NCBI GenBank assembly: GCA_947565185.1
Contig: CANODU010000003.1
Location: forward strand, 29,486 to 93,485
Source of the DNA: an uncultured Eggerthellaceae bacterium
GTDB lineage: Bacteria; Actinomycetota; Coriobacteriia; Coriobacteriales; Eggerthellaceae
Direction of reading: 5' to 3'
Length of the DNA stretch: 64,000 nucleotides
In this document: positions 9,848 to 18,096 of the stretch, piece by piece
Position numbering within the stretch: position 1 is the first letter of the stretch
How the letters are laid out: the number at the start of each line of letters is the position of its first letter
Position numbers and translations under genes: made by a program
The notes under the pieces: generated by a model
Told to the model about the DNA's origin: nothing
The model's database searches: none
Seen by the model: only the letters and a program-made list of their open reading frames with translations

Positions 9848-11212
9848 TCAGTTCTTGAGAGAATTCAGCGGAGCAGGCATGCGTCCACCGCGATGCGCAA
9901 AGATGGTGCCTGCATACGGATTCACCTCCATGACGGGAGCCTTCCCCAGAAGGCCGCCGAAATCAAGGAAGTCTCCCACTTTCTTGCCGATGGCGGGGAT
10001 GATGCGCACGGCTGTGGTCTTGGAGTTGATCATCCCGATGGCGCATTCGTCGGCGATGATGCCGAAGATGGCTTCGACGGATGTATCGCCCGGGATGGCG
10101 ATCATGTCCAACCCCACCGAGCACACGCTGGTCATGGCCTCCAGCTTGGAGAGGGTCAGCGCGCCCATCTCGGCAGCGCGGATCATGCCTGCGTCCTCTG
10201 ATACGGGGATGAACGCTCCCGACAAGCCACCAACTGAAGACGATGCCATGGCACCGCCCTTCTTGACGGCATCATTGAGCATGGCAAGCGCTGCCGTGGT
10301 CCCCGGACCGCCGCAGACGCCCACGCCGATGGCTTCCAAGATCTCTGCCACGGAATCATGCTCGGCAGGGGTGGGAGCCAGCGACAGATCCAAGATGCCC
10401 TTCTGATATCCCAAACGGCTTGCCGCTTCGCGAGCCATGAGCTCACCAGCGCGCGTGATCTTGAAGGCGGTGGCCTTGATGGCCTCCGCCACGGTGTTCA
10501 TATCCGCATCGTCGGGCATATCCGCCAGCACAGCACGCACCACGCCCGGGCCTGACACGCCCACGTTGATGACCTCATCAGCTTCGCCGCTGCCATGGAA
10601 CGCGCCCGCCATGAACGGGTTGTCCTCAACGGCGTTGCAGAAGACGACGAGCTTGCCAGCGCCGATGCAATCCTGATCAGCCGTGGCCTCTGCCGTGCGC
10701 ACGATCACGTTCGCCATCTCCCAGACCGCATCCATGTTGATGCCCGCGCGCGTTGAGCCCACGTTCACCGAAGAGCACACGCATGCCGTTTGCGCCAACG
10801 CACTGGGAATGGATTCCATGAGCTTCGCGTCTCCGCGCGATGCCCCTTTCTGTACGAGCGCCGTGAAGCCGCCGACGAAGTCAACGCCCACCTCTGCCGC
10901 CGCACGATCCATGGACAAAGCCACAGGTGTCAGATCCTGCGCCGTCACCGCCGCACAGATCTCCGCGATGGGCGTGACGGAGATGCGCTTGTTCACGATA
11001 GGGATGCCGAATTCACGTTCCAGCTGATCGGCCACCGGGACCAGCTGCTCGGCTGCCGATGTCATGCGGTCATAGACCTTGGCTGCAACCACATCTATGT
11101 CCGTATCAACACAGCCACGCAGGTTGAGCCCCAAGGTGATGGTGCGGATGTCCAAGTGCTGCTTGGACACCATGGCAAGCGTTTCAACAATCTCAGCAGG
11201 CGTCAGCTGCAT
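9848..11212 (-). CDS. UPF0210 (DUF711/PFL family) protein
   Basis: 454 aa, full length for the family. The N-terminal [28 protein letters not shown] and the later [23 protein letters not shown] and [11 protein letters not shown] match the conserved UPF0210 proteins. They are distantly related to glycyl-radical enzyme folds in annotation but lack the glycyl-radical loop; no biochemical role is established. In many genomes a small ACT-domain gene lies just upstream. Here the upstream neighbour is the divergent metallo-hydrolase and no ACT gene is visible. AAGGAG sits 6 nt before the ATG. Confidence 0.88.
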   Translation of the reverse strand: MQLTPAEIVETLAMVSKQHLDIRTITLGLNLRGCVDTDIDVVAAKVYDRMTSAAEQLVPVADQLEREFGIPIVNKRISVTPIAEICAAVTAQDLTPVALSMDRAAAEVGVDFVGGFTALVQKGASRGDAKLMESIPSALAQTACVCSSVNVGSTRAGINMDAVWEMANVIVRTAEATADQDCIGAGKLVVFCNAVEDNPFMAGAFHGSGEADEVINVGVSGPGVVRAVLADMPDDADMNTVAEAIKATAFKITRAGELMAREAASRLGYQKGILDLSLAPTPAEHDSVAEILEAIGVGVCGGPGTTAALAMLNDAVKKGGAMASSSVGGLSGAFIPVSEDAGMIRAAEMGALTLSKLEAMTSVCSVGLDMIAIPGDTSVEAIFGIIADECAIGMINSKTTAVRIIPAIGKKVGDFLDFGGLLGKAPVMEVNPYAGTIFAHRGGRMPAPLNSLKN

Positions 11213-11312
11213 GGCATCTCCTTGATCATGAGGATCTCATCGCTCTAAGAACTTGGAAAGCATAGCAAATATAATGTGTCCCACTTCAAAGAACTTCGGA
11301 TGAGGAGGTGCC

Positions 11313-12125
11313 GTGCTCTCGTTGCACGTGCTGGCAAGCGGGTCGAAGGGCAATGCTGCCATCGTAGAGGATACGGCGAGCTCATCCGGGTTCCTGATCG
11401 ATTGCGGCATCTGCAAGCGCGACCTGTTGGCCGGATGCGCCGAAGTGGGCTTCGACCCGGCACGGATCGCCGATATCCTGATCACCCATGAGCACACCGA
11501 CCACACCAAGGGCTTGGGGGTGTGTCTGCGCGCTCTGACGAAGCTGGGCTCAGGCGTGACCATCCATGCCAGCAACGCTGTTCGTCAGATGAGCATGCCC
11601 ATCCAAGAAGCGCTGGACGAAGAGGGTGTTGCCTTCGCCGCCTTTCGCTCTGGGGATGCGCTCACCATAAGCGGTCTGCACGTGCACGTCTTCCCCACCT
11701 CCCACGATGCCGTAGAATCCTTTGGGTTTCGCGTTGAGAGTACCGATGACGCCTTGGGCTACCTCACTGACACCGGCTGCGTGACCGGAGAAGCCCATGA
11801 GGCGCTCCAGTACATCCGCTTGCTCGCCTTAGAGGCGAACCATGATGCTCAGATGCTCCGCGAAGGACCGTATCCCTACCATCTCAAGCGTCGGATAGCG
11901 TCGGATATGGGACATCTCTCCAACGCCCAAGCAGCAGAAGAGCTAGAGCGGCTTTTGGATAGCCTGGGCGCCACCATGCTGGAGAGCGTCATGGCCATGC
12001 ATGTGTCTCAGGAGAACGATCTCTACGGACTTGCGCGCGACACCTTGGAACAGGTGCTCAAGCGCTACGACCATCCCGCCACTGCCCTGGTTGCCCGCCA
12101 GCGCACCCCGCAGACCATGCGCTGA
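11313..12125 (+). CDS. MBL-fold metallo-hydrolase, WalJ/YycJ-like
   Basis: 270 aa from a GTG at 11313 preceded by GAGGAGG. The metallo-beta-lactamase fold is shown by VLASGSKGNAAIV at the N-terminus and the metal motif THEHTDHTKGL. Further signatures are PTSHDA, GYLTDTG and LLALEANHD. The order and length match WalJ/YycJ proteins, which act as exonuclease-type phosphodiesterases linked to wall and replication coordination in Firmicutes; substrate here is inferred only. It has no WalRK neighbours. A near copy (17 of 18 nt) of the bases encoding its last residues recurs at 12488-12505 in the downstream hairpin region. Confidence 0.88.
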   Translation: MLSLHVLASGSKGNAAIVEDTASSSGFLIDCGICKRDLLAGCAEVGFDPARIADILITHEHTDHTKGLGVCLRALTKLGSGVTIHASNAVRQMSMPIQEALDEEGVAFAAFRSGDALTISGLHVHVFPTSHDAVESFGFRVESTDDALGYLTDTGCVTGEAHEALQYIRLLALEANHDAQMLREGPYPYHLKRRIASDMGHLSNAQAAEELERLLDSLGATMLESVMAMHVSQENDLYGLARDTLEQVLKRYDHPATALVARQRTPQTMR

Positions 12126-12258
12126 TGACCCCAAGGATCTGTGTCAGGTTGATGTGGGTGCTGGCAACTGCCAGCACCTTTGAGGACAATGCCTTTTGCA
12201 TGAATATGCAAAAGGCATTGCAAGCATCCTGTGTCCAGACGGCAACAGGATGAGTGTT

Positions 12259-12325
12259 ATAGGTTTGTGCTTTGCACAAACCTATTGTTTTGTTCTCGTG
12301 CGGCCAGTTGGCCGCACCCACGAGG
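12259..12325 (+). repeat. Two-hairpin module, copy A
   Basis: Hairpin 1 has arms ATAGGTTTGTGC and GCACAAACCTAT with loop TTT, followed by a T-rich linker. Hairpin 2 is GTGCGGCC-AGTT-GGCCGCAC, then CCACGAGG. Copy B is at 12725-12790. The last 27 bases, from TGCGGCC to CGAGG, are identical in the two copies, while hairpin 1 differs at three base pairs with both partners changed. Strand is assigned arbitrarily as the T-rich linker reads on plus. Confidence 0.85.
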
Positions 12326-12552
12326 GTTGATACCCTGCCTTCATAGATGACGCGTAAGCGGCATCCAACCGGGCGTAAGCCCGGTTAGGCCGTTCGGATG
12401 CAAAGCATCCGTAAGGCCGTCCCTTACAAAGAGGTGCTGCGAAGCAGCACCGACACACTTTGAGGAAAAGGTGCAGGTACCTGCCGGACCCCGCAGATCA
12501 TGCGCGCAGCCCTTGTAGGTGCCGGCAACTGCCGGCACTGCGAAGCAAGGTT

Positions 12553-12585
12553 GCCGCAGGATCTGCGGCCTATCCATTTTTGTTA
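12553..12585 (+). terminator. Possible rho-independent terminator inside the hairpin array
   Basis: GCCGCAG-GAT-CTGCGGC (12553-12569) is followed after a few bases by CATTTTTGTT on the plus strand. This is the most terminator-like member of the array. It could end transcripts that run out of the metallo-hydrolase gene. Confidence 0.4.
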
Positions 12586-12594
12586 CAGAGCCGA

Positions 12595-12702
12595 ATGGGG
12601 TGATGGGGGTCGAGGGTGATTCAGCAGGACAAGAAAACCGTGGTATATACCACCACGGTTTTCGCAGTCCGATGCCAAACCCGAGCGCCCCCATCACCCC
12701 AT
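12595..12702. repeat. 108-nt nested inverted repeat
   Basis: Outer arms of 15 bp (ATGGGGTGATGGGGG at 12595-12609 and its exact complement at 12688-12702) enclose partly matching middles and an inner 12-bp stem (12633-12644 with 12652-12663, loop of 7). Folded as RNA it would be one long rod. A small MITE-like element or a structured RNA are both possible. Confidence 0.75.
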
Positions 12703-12724
12703 GAAGGCAGAAGAGATGTGTGTG

Positions 12725-12790
12725 ATAGACCTGTGCAAGCACAGGTCTATTGTTGTGAAGATGTGCGGCCAGTTGGCCGCACCCACGAGG
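12725..12790 (+). repeat. Two-hairpin module, copy B
   Basis: Hairpin 1 arms are ATAGACCTGTGC and GCACAGGTCTAT with loop AA; hairpin 2 is identical to copy A (GTGCGGCC-AGTT-GGCCGCAC) and is followed by the same CCACGAGG. Compared with copy A at 12259-12325, positions 5-7 of the left arm are changed and their three partners in the right arm are changed to match. Confidence 0.85.
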
Positions 12791-12810
12791 TCACATGCTG
12801 TTTGAACGCA

Positions 12811-13992
12811 TCATCGGTGGCGGACGACGCGGAGGTTGTCGCGCGCCCTGTCATAGGCAGGATCAGGCACGGTGGCGTGCTGCACTGACAAGATCAAGCC
12901 TACGATCAGAAGCGATGAGATGACCGACGTGCCGCCAGAGGAGATGAACGGAAGCGGCTTGCCCGTGGTGGGGAACACGCCGATGGCGCACCCGATATTC
13001 AAGAAAGCCTGGAACACCAGCATGATGGCGCACCCGCCCGCGATCATAGCGCCCAGATTATCTGGAGCGCCCTTCGAGATGCGCAACGAAGCAAAGAGGA
13101 ACAAGAGGAACAGCCCTATCACGAAGAGCGCTCCCACAAGCCCCATCTCCTCGCCCAGCACCGCAAAGATGAAGTCGCTGTCTGAGGCGAACAGATACTG
13201 GTACTTCTCATGCGAATTGCCGATGCCCACACCGAACAGGCCTCCTTCAGCGAGCGCATAGTACGATCGGATGATGTTGTAGCCCGACCCCAAGCCCCCT
13301 TCGCCATCATTCCATGGATCCAAGTACACGAAGCGGTTCGACCGGTAGCCTGACCCCAGCGTACCGCCGATCACAGCCAGAAGGCCCACGGCCACGATGG
13401 CCACGAGCGACCATGCGGGAAAGCCGCCGATCCACAGCACCGCGAAGATGCCCACCGCACAGATGAGCGTCGTGCCCAGATCTGACTGCGTGACGTACAT
13501 GAACGCCAAGGGGACGGCGATCAGGAGCAAGAGCTCTATGAACGCCATGCGGAAGTCGATCTGACCTGTCTGGAACCGCTGCGCGATGCGGATGGTCATG
13601 AGCAGAAGCGCCACCTTGATGAATTCTGACGGCTGCATGCCCACAGGCCCCAGGTAGAGCCAGCGCTTTGCACCATTCACCTCCGTACCCACGAAGAAGG
13701 TGAGCACGAGCAGCACCATGCAAAAGCCCCAGAACAGCCACGTCAGCTGTCCTGCCCACGCGTGATAGGGGATGAACTGCCAGAGGATGATGGCCGCCAC
13801 AGCGCCGATGGCCACATACACCGCCTGTCCGAACACATCGTCATAGGGATTCTTGCCAGCTGCAGAGAGGTCTGCGGAAGTGGCCGAGAACACCATGACC
13901 AGCCCGATGACGACCAGGGCGAACACCGCTGCGATGAGCAGGATGGCAGCGACCTTGGTCTCGGTCATCGGCTTTGATGCACGCCGAGCCAT
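12811..13992 (-). CDS. ftsW: Cell division protein FtsW (SEDS peptidoglycan polymerase)
   Basis: 393 aa from the ATG at 13992 (17 nt after murD); the open frame extends to 14073 but that would overlap murD. About ten membrane segments. SEDS signatures visible are NGAKRWLYLGPVGMQPSEFIK, QSDLGTTLI, GSGYNIIRSYYALAEGG, and GKPLPFISSGGTSVISSL near the C-terminus. SEDS proteins polymerise lipid II glycan strands, FtsW with its PBP partner FtsI at the septum. Its place at the end of the dcw cluster with ftsI upstream supports FtsW over RodA. murG, murC, ftsQ and ftsZ, usual downstream neighbours, are absent and replaced by the hairpin array. Confidence 0.93.
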   Translation of the reverse strand: MARRASKPMTETKVAAILLIAAVFALVVIGLVMVFSATSADLSAAGKNPYDDVFGQAVYVAIGAVAAIILWQFIPYHAWAGQLTWLFWGFCMVLLVLTFFVGTEVNGAKRWLYLGPVGMQPSEFIKVALLLMTIRIAQRFQTGQIDFRMAFIELLLLIAVPLAFMYVTQSDLGTTLICAVGIFAVLWIGGFPAWSLVAIVAVGLLAVIGGTLGSGYRSNRFVYLDPWNDGEGGLGSGYNIIRSYYALAEGGLFGVGIGNSHEKYQYLFASDSDFIFAVLGEEMGLVGALFVIGLFLLFLFASLRISKGAPDNLGAMIAGGCAIMLVFQAFLNIGCAIGVFPTTGKPLPFISSGGTSVISSLLIVGLILSVQHATVPDPAYDRARDNLRVVRHR

Positions 13993-14009
13993 GGGATCTG
14001 CGCCTACCT

Positions 14010-15515
14010 CTATGCTCCGTCGCAAAGATGTGCGACGAGATCCTTGAAGTGCTGACCACGCTCTTCGAAGCAAGAGAACTCATCGAAGGATGCGCAGGCC
14101 GGCGAGAGCAAGACGACGCTTCCCGGCACGGCCAAGCTGACCGCTTGTGCGAAGGCTTCATCAAAGGTGTCTGTGCGCACGATGCGCAGCGCGCCGTCAT
14201 CAGCAGCACGGAAAGCTTCTTCGAAGCGACGAGCCGCCTCTCCGAACACGATGACCGCTGACGCATGCTCTTGGCATGTGCCCACCAATGTCTCCAGTGG
14301 CCCCATCTTGTCGCGACCGCCCAACATGACGATGAGATCGCGACCGGGAAAGGCTGAGAGCGCCACCAGCGTGGCATCCACGTTCGTGGCCTTGGAATCA
14401 TTGTAGAAATCAACGCCCGCCGCCGATCCTGCCGGCTCTATGCGGTGCTCCAACGGCTGGAACGTGGTCAGGGCGCGTGTGATATCCACCGCATCAGCGC
14501 CCAGGGCGCAAGCTGCCGCGGAAGCCGCAAGCGCGTTCACCACATTATGGGCACCCTTGATCTTGAGCGCATCGGCCGGTGCCAAGACGTATTCGCCTGC
14601 TCGATAGGCGATATGGAGATGCCCTGCTGCATCCAGAAACGCTGCGTTGTCAGCCCCACATGCTGTGCGCATATCTTTCCCGATGCCTGCCTTGGTGCCT
14701 AACGGAATATAGGAGAAGCTGGCAACGTGCGCTTGCTGGCGCAGTCGCTTCACCTCTGCCCGCGCCACATCATTGGTGGCATCCAGCACCGCGACGCCGC
14801 CTGCGCGTTCGATGTTGGCGAGCATCTTCCATTTCGCCTGGGCATAGGCATGAAAGCTGCCATGCCACGTGAGATGATCCGGCGTGATGCCCAAGAAGAT
14901 GCCCACATCAGGCGCGAAATCCTTGATGGAGGCCAACTGATAGGAGGATACCTCAGCCACGAATGCCCGCGTCCGTCCGCACGTGCACGCATCTCCCGCA
15001 TCCGCGGCCCAAGCCCCAACGGCGTTGATGCACGCATCCCCGATGTTGCCGCATGCCTTCGCAGCGAATCCCGCCGCATCCAGCAGATGTGCCAGCAAAG
15101 CGGTGGTGGTGGTCTTGCCGTTCGTGCCCGTGACGCCTATCCAGACATCCTGGGTGCTGCTCTCGCGCCAAGCCAGCTCCACTTCGCTGATGAGCTCTTG
15201 GCTGGCATCCTGCGCGCTTTGGTAGAACGCAGAGGGCTCCGGGATGCCCGGGCTTGCGATGCAGAGGTCATAGGCGCCTGTCACCTGATCATCCCAGACC
15301 ACGGTGACGCCCGCCCGCTCCCATGCCTGCGTGTCAGCAGAAGGCGTGCCGCCGTCCCCCGCGAAGACCGTGAGCGAGCGCACGCGCCCCGCCGGCTGGC
15401 GCAAGAGGTATTCCACCACCGCGCTCCCCGACACGCCAAGCCCCAGCACGCACACATCTCCCAGATGCCGCGCTGCCTGCTTCTTGCCTTCGATCAGAGG
15501 ACCCGTCACCATCAT
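14010..15515 (-). CDS. murD: UDP-N-acetylmuramoyl-L-alanine--D-glutamate ligase MurD
   Basis: 501 aa. Adds D-Glu to UDP-MurNAc-L-Ala using ATP in the cytoplasm. N-terminal Rossmann-like VCVLGLGVSGSAV, central P-loop GVTGTNGKTTTT, and C-terminal LEHRIEPAG followed by DFYNDSKATNVDAT are the Mur ligase markers. ATG 15515 overlaps the mraY stop as ATGA, indicating translational coupling; the longer open frame to 15776 only shadows mraY. A Cys-rich insertion (ADAGDACTCGRTRAF) in the central domain is unusual but does not touch the motifs. Confidence 0.93.
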   Translation of the reverse strand: MMVTGPLIEGKKQAARHLGDVCVLGLGVSGSAVVEYLLRQPAGRVRSLTVFAGDGGTPSADTQAWERAGVTVVWDDQVTGAYDLCIASPGIPEPSAFYQSAQDASQELISEVELAWRESSTQDVWIGVTGTNGKTTTTALLAHLLDAAGFAAKACGNIGDACINAVGAWAADAGDACTCGRTRAFVAEVSSYQLASIKDFAPDVGIFLGITPDHLTWHGSFHAYAQAKWKMLANIERAGGVAVLDATNDVARAEVKRLRQQAHVASFSYIPLGTKAGIGKDMRTACGADNAAFLDAAGHLHIAYRAGEYVLAPADALKIKGAHNVVNALAASAAACALGADAVDITRALTTFQPLEHRIEPAGSAAGVDFYNDSKATNVDATLVALSAFPGRDLIVMLGGRDKMGPLETLVGTCQEHASAVIVFGEAARRFEEAFRAADDGALRIVRTDTFDEAFAQAVSLAVPGSVVLLSPACASFDEFSCFEERGQHFKDLVAHLCDGA

Positions 15516-16561
15516 GCCACCATCATGGAGCTTGAGAAGTACAGGACGAATCCGCAGGCCGCCAAGAGGCCCGACACGATCCAGAAGCGCACGACCACCT
15601 TGGTCTCGCTCCACCCCTTCTTCTCGAAGTGGTGGTGGAGCGGCGCCATCAAGAAGACGCGCTTGCCCGTGCGCTGGAAATAGCCCACCTGGATCATGAC
15701 CGAGAGCGCTTCGGCCACGAACAAGCCACCGATGATGATGACGATGAACTCCGTCTTCGTGACCACGGCCAAGCATCCGAGCGCCTGCCCCAAGGCAAGA
15801 GAGCCCGTGTCTCCCATGAAGATGTCAGCAGGATGGGAATTGAACCAGAGAAAGCCCACGCACGCGCCCGCGATAGCTGCGGAGAAGATGGCCGGCTCCA
15901 AGAGGTTCTCGCGATAGGCGATGGCCGCCATCACGATCATGACCATCATGACGGTGCCCGCAGCCAACCCGTCCAAGCCATCCGTCAGGTTCACGGCGTT
16001 GGAGAGCCCCATGAGCAGGATGAGGTCGAAGATGACGTAGAGCCACGGGATGGAGATGGAGCTGTTCTCACCCACAGGGATCACCGTGGTCAGGACACCC
16101 AGATCAAGCTGGCAGACAAACGGGATATCCACGATGGGGCTGATGTCCAAGATGTTCACAGCGCAGAGGATGAATGCTAGCGAAATGGCGAACTGGCATA
16201 TGAGCTTCGCTTTGGGCGTGAGCCCGAGCGAGCGCTCATGGGCGATGGATGAGATGTCATCCACCAACCCCACGATGCCGGTGAGGACCACCGCTCCTAA
16301 CAAGAGATAGGTCTCAGGGTCTGGAACGCCCACCGCGAAAGCGGCCACCGCCACTGCCAAGAGCATGATGATGCCGCCCATGGTGGGCGTGCCGCTCTTC
16401 ACCAGATGCGTCTGCGGACCGTCATCGCGCACCTGCTGGCCCAAGTGCTCTGCCTTCAGGAGCTTGATGAGCGCGGGGGTCAAGAGGATGGTGACCACCA
16501 CGCCGATGACCACCGCCATGAAGACCAGGAAGGTGGGGTAATGTTCGAAATAGGAGAACAT
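15512..16561 (-). CDS. mraY: Phospho-N-acetylmuramoyl-pentapeptide-transferase MraY
   Basis: 349 aa with ten predicted membrane segments. Transfers phospho-MurNAc-pentapeptide to undecaprenyl phosphate, making lipid I. Motifs: GTPTMGGI near residue 58, LVDDIS, NAVNLTDGLDGLAAG, FNSHPADIFMGDTGSLALG and PLHHHFEKKGW. All catalytic Asp and His residues of the family are visible. Its ATG shares one base with the murF stop (TGATG), so translation is coupled. Confidence 0.95.
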   Translation of the reverse strand: MFSYFEHYPTFLVFMAVVIGVVVTILLTPALIKLLKAEHLGQQVRDDGPQTHLVKSGTPTMGGIIMLLAVAVAAFAVGVPDPETYLLLGAVVLTGIVGLVDDISSIAHERSLGLTPKAKLICQFAISLAFILCAVNILDISPIVDIPFVCQLDLGVLTTVIPVGENSSISIPWLYVIFDLILLMGLSNAVNLTDGLDGLAAGTVMMVMIVMAAIAYRENLLEPAIFSAAIAGACVGFLWFNSHPADIFMGDTGSLALGQALGCLAVVTKTEFIVIIIGGLFVAEALSVMIQVGYFQRTGKRVFLMAPLHHHFEKKGWSETKVVVRFWIVSGLLAACGFVLYFSSSMMVA

Positions 16562-18096
16562 CAGCTGGCAAGGCCTTCCGCCAAGCGCGTGAGCCCCATG
16601 AAGTTCGACGCCTTCACCAGCACCACATCCTCAGCGCAGAGGGTGCCTTCCAGATGCTCCAGCGCCTCTCCGATGGTATCCACGCACACGATGTGCGCCG
16701 CATCCATGCCCGCCTCGCGCGCCCCTTCGGCGATGAGACGGCTCTTCTGCCCGATGCAGACGAGCTCATCAGCGCCCTGTTCGACGACCACATGGCCCAC
16801 GCCCACATGGCAGGCATCAGAGGTATCACCCAGCTCCCCCATGTCACCCAGCACCGCATAGCGCTTGCCCGCCACCTCCATGGCGGCAAGCATGGCCAAA
16901 GATGCGCGCATGGAATCAGGGCTTGCGTTGTAGGCGTCATTGATGATGGTATAGCCGTCACGCCCGCGGAGCATCTCCTGACGGCCAGCTTCAGCCACAG
17001 AGCCCGCCAACGCTTGGGCGATGACATGCGGTGCTATGCCCATGGCGCGCCCAACAGCCGCGGCCGCCAGCGCATTCGCCACGTTATGCTCTCCTCTGAG
17101 CGCCAAAGCGACTGGCGCGCGTTCGGTATCGGGATCCATATCGAAGAGCGTCGGTGACGCATCTCCTGAAGCCCGAAAGCCTGCGAAGCAGATCTGGAAG
17201 TGGGGCCTGCCCTCTTCATCCAGCGTGACATCCTCTGCCCAGACGCGTCGATGGGCAGATGGGAGCGCATCTCCTGCGCCCGTCTCCGCGGGCTCTTGAG
17301 CCGCCCCGTTCGCACGGGGCGGTGTTCCGTAGAGGCAAAGCGATACGTTGCGCGCATCCAAGCGCGCAACCTCAGCCAAGAAGGGCGCATAGGCGCAAGC
17401 GCCATTCAAGAACGCTTGCCCTGTGCCATCGGGCAGCTCCTCTAAGAGCTCCGCCTTCGCACGGGCGATGTTCTCCTGGCTTCCCAGCATCTCCATATGC
17501 GACGTGCCCACATTGGTGACCACGCCCCAATCTGGCCGCGCCATGCGGCAGAGGAACCGGATCTGACCGGCGCCGTCCATGCCCATCTCCATGACGACAG
17601 CCTCATCGGTGGGCTCAGCCGCCAAGAGCGTGAGCGGACCGCCCAATTCGTTGTTCTGGTTGCCCTTGGTAGCACAGGTCTTGAAGGTGGATGCCAGCAC
17701 ATCGCGCGTGAGATTCTTCGTGGTGGTCTTGCCCACCGATCCGGTGATGGCCACCACCTTCGCGCTCAGATACGCCCGCCACGCACGGGCCATATCAGCA
17801 ACGGCATGCTCAGCATTGGGGACCAAGATGATGGCCGCCCCCATCTCGCGCGCCAAGAGCATGCACCGCTCATCCACCGGTTCGCTCACGAGCGCGCCGC
17901 GCGCGCCCTGCATGAGAGCTGCTTCCACGAAGGCATGGCCGTCTGCATGCTCCCCTTGGATGGCCACATACACATCCCCGGGCGCCACGGTGCGCGAATC
18001 CAGCGTGATGCCTGTGAGCACCTCAGCCGCATCGATGGGCTCTACCAAGAACTGACCGCCCGTGGCTTGCACGATCTGCTTCGCGCCCATCCTCAT
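16561..18096 (-). CDS. murF: UDP-MurNAc-tripeptide--D-alanyl-D-alanine ligase MurF
   Basis: 511 aa, slightly longer than usual because of a loop rich in Pro, Ala and Glu around GTPPRANGAAQEPAETG. Adds D-Ala-D-Ala to the tripeptide. Markers are DSRTVAPGDVYVAIQGEHADGH, P-loop ITGSVGKTTTKN, NQNNELGGPLTLL, GAGQIRFLCR and INDAYNASPDSMRASL. The ATG overlaps the murE stop (ATGA). Sits between murE and mraY as in most dcw clusters. Confidence 0.94.
   Translation of the reverse strand: MRMGAKQIVQATGGQFLVEPIDAAEVLTGITLDSRTVAPGDVYVAIQGEHADGHAFVEAALMQGARGALVSEPVDERCMLLAREMGAAIILVPNAEHAVADMARAWRAYLSAKVVAITGSVGKTTTKNLTRDVLASTFKTCATKGNQNNELGGPLTLLAAEPTDEAVVMEMGMDGAGQIRFLCRMARPDWGVVTNVGTSHMEMLGSQENIARAKAELLEELPDGTGQAFLNGACAYAPFLAEVARLDARNVSLCLYGTPPRANGAAQEPAETGAGDALPSAHRRVWAEDVTLDEEGRPHFQICFAGFRASGDASPTLFDMDPDTERAPVALALRGEHNVANALAAAAVGRAMGIAPHVIAQALAGSVAEAGRQEMLRGRDGYTIINDAYNASPDSMRASLAMLAAMEVAGKRYAVLGDMGELGDTSDACHVGVGHVVVEQGADELVCIGQKSRLIAEGAREAGMDAAHIVCVDTIGEALEHLEGTLCAEDVVLVKASNFMGLTRLAEGLAS

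Larger units (their letters stand above)
12157..12790. repeat. Dense array of about 15 small hairpins (non-coding)
   Basis: The 685-bp gap between the metallo-hydrolase stop (12125) and the ftsW stop (12811) holds no credible gene but many near-perfect inverted repeats. They lie at 12157-12178, 12187-12220, 12225-12252, 12259-12285, 12298-12317, 12323-12336, 12367-12386, 12395-12411, 12433-12451, 12473-12484, 12519-12538, 12553-12569, 12595-12702 (outer) with 12633-12663 (inner), 12725-12750 and 12763-12782. Stems are 5-15 bp with loops of 0-12 nt. Several are followed by T-rich stretches. Some are diverged duplicates with compensatory changes, so the array looks like a duplicated and structurally conserved element. 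Confidence 0.85.

Noticed and set aside
12341..12742. Open frame of 133 codons on minus within the hairpin array
   Set aside because: It runs through several perfect hairpins, has no ribosome site, and its composition is dictated by the inverted repeats.
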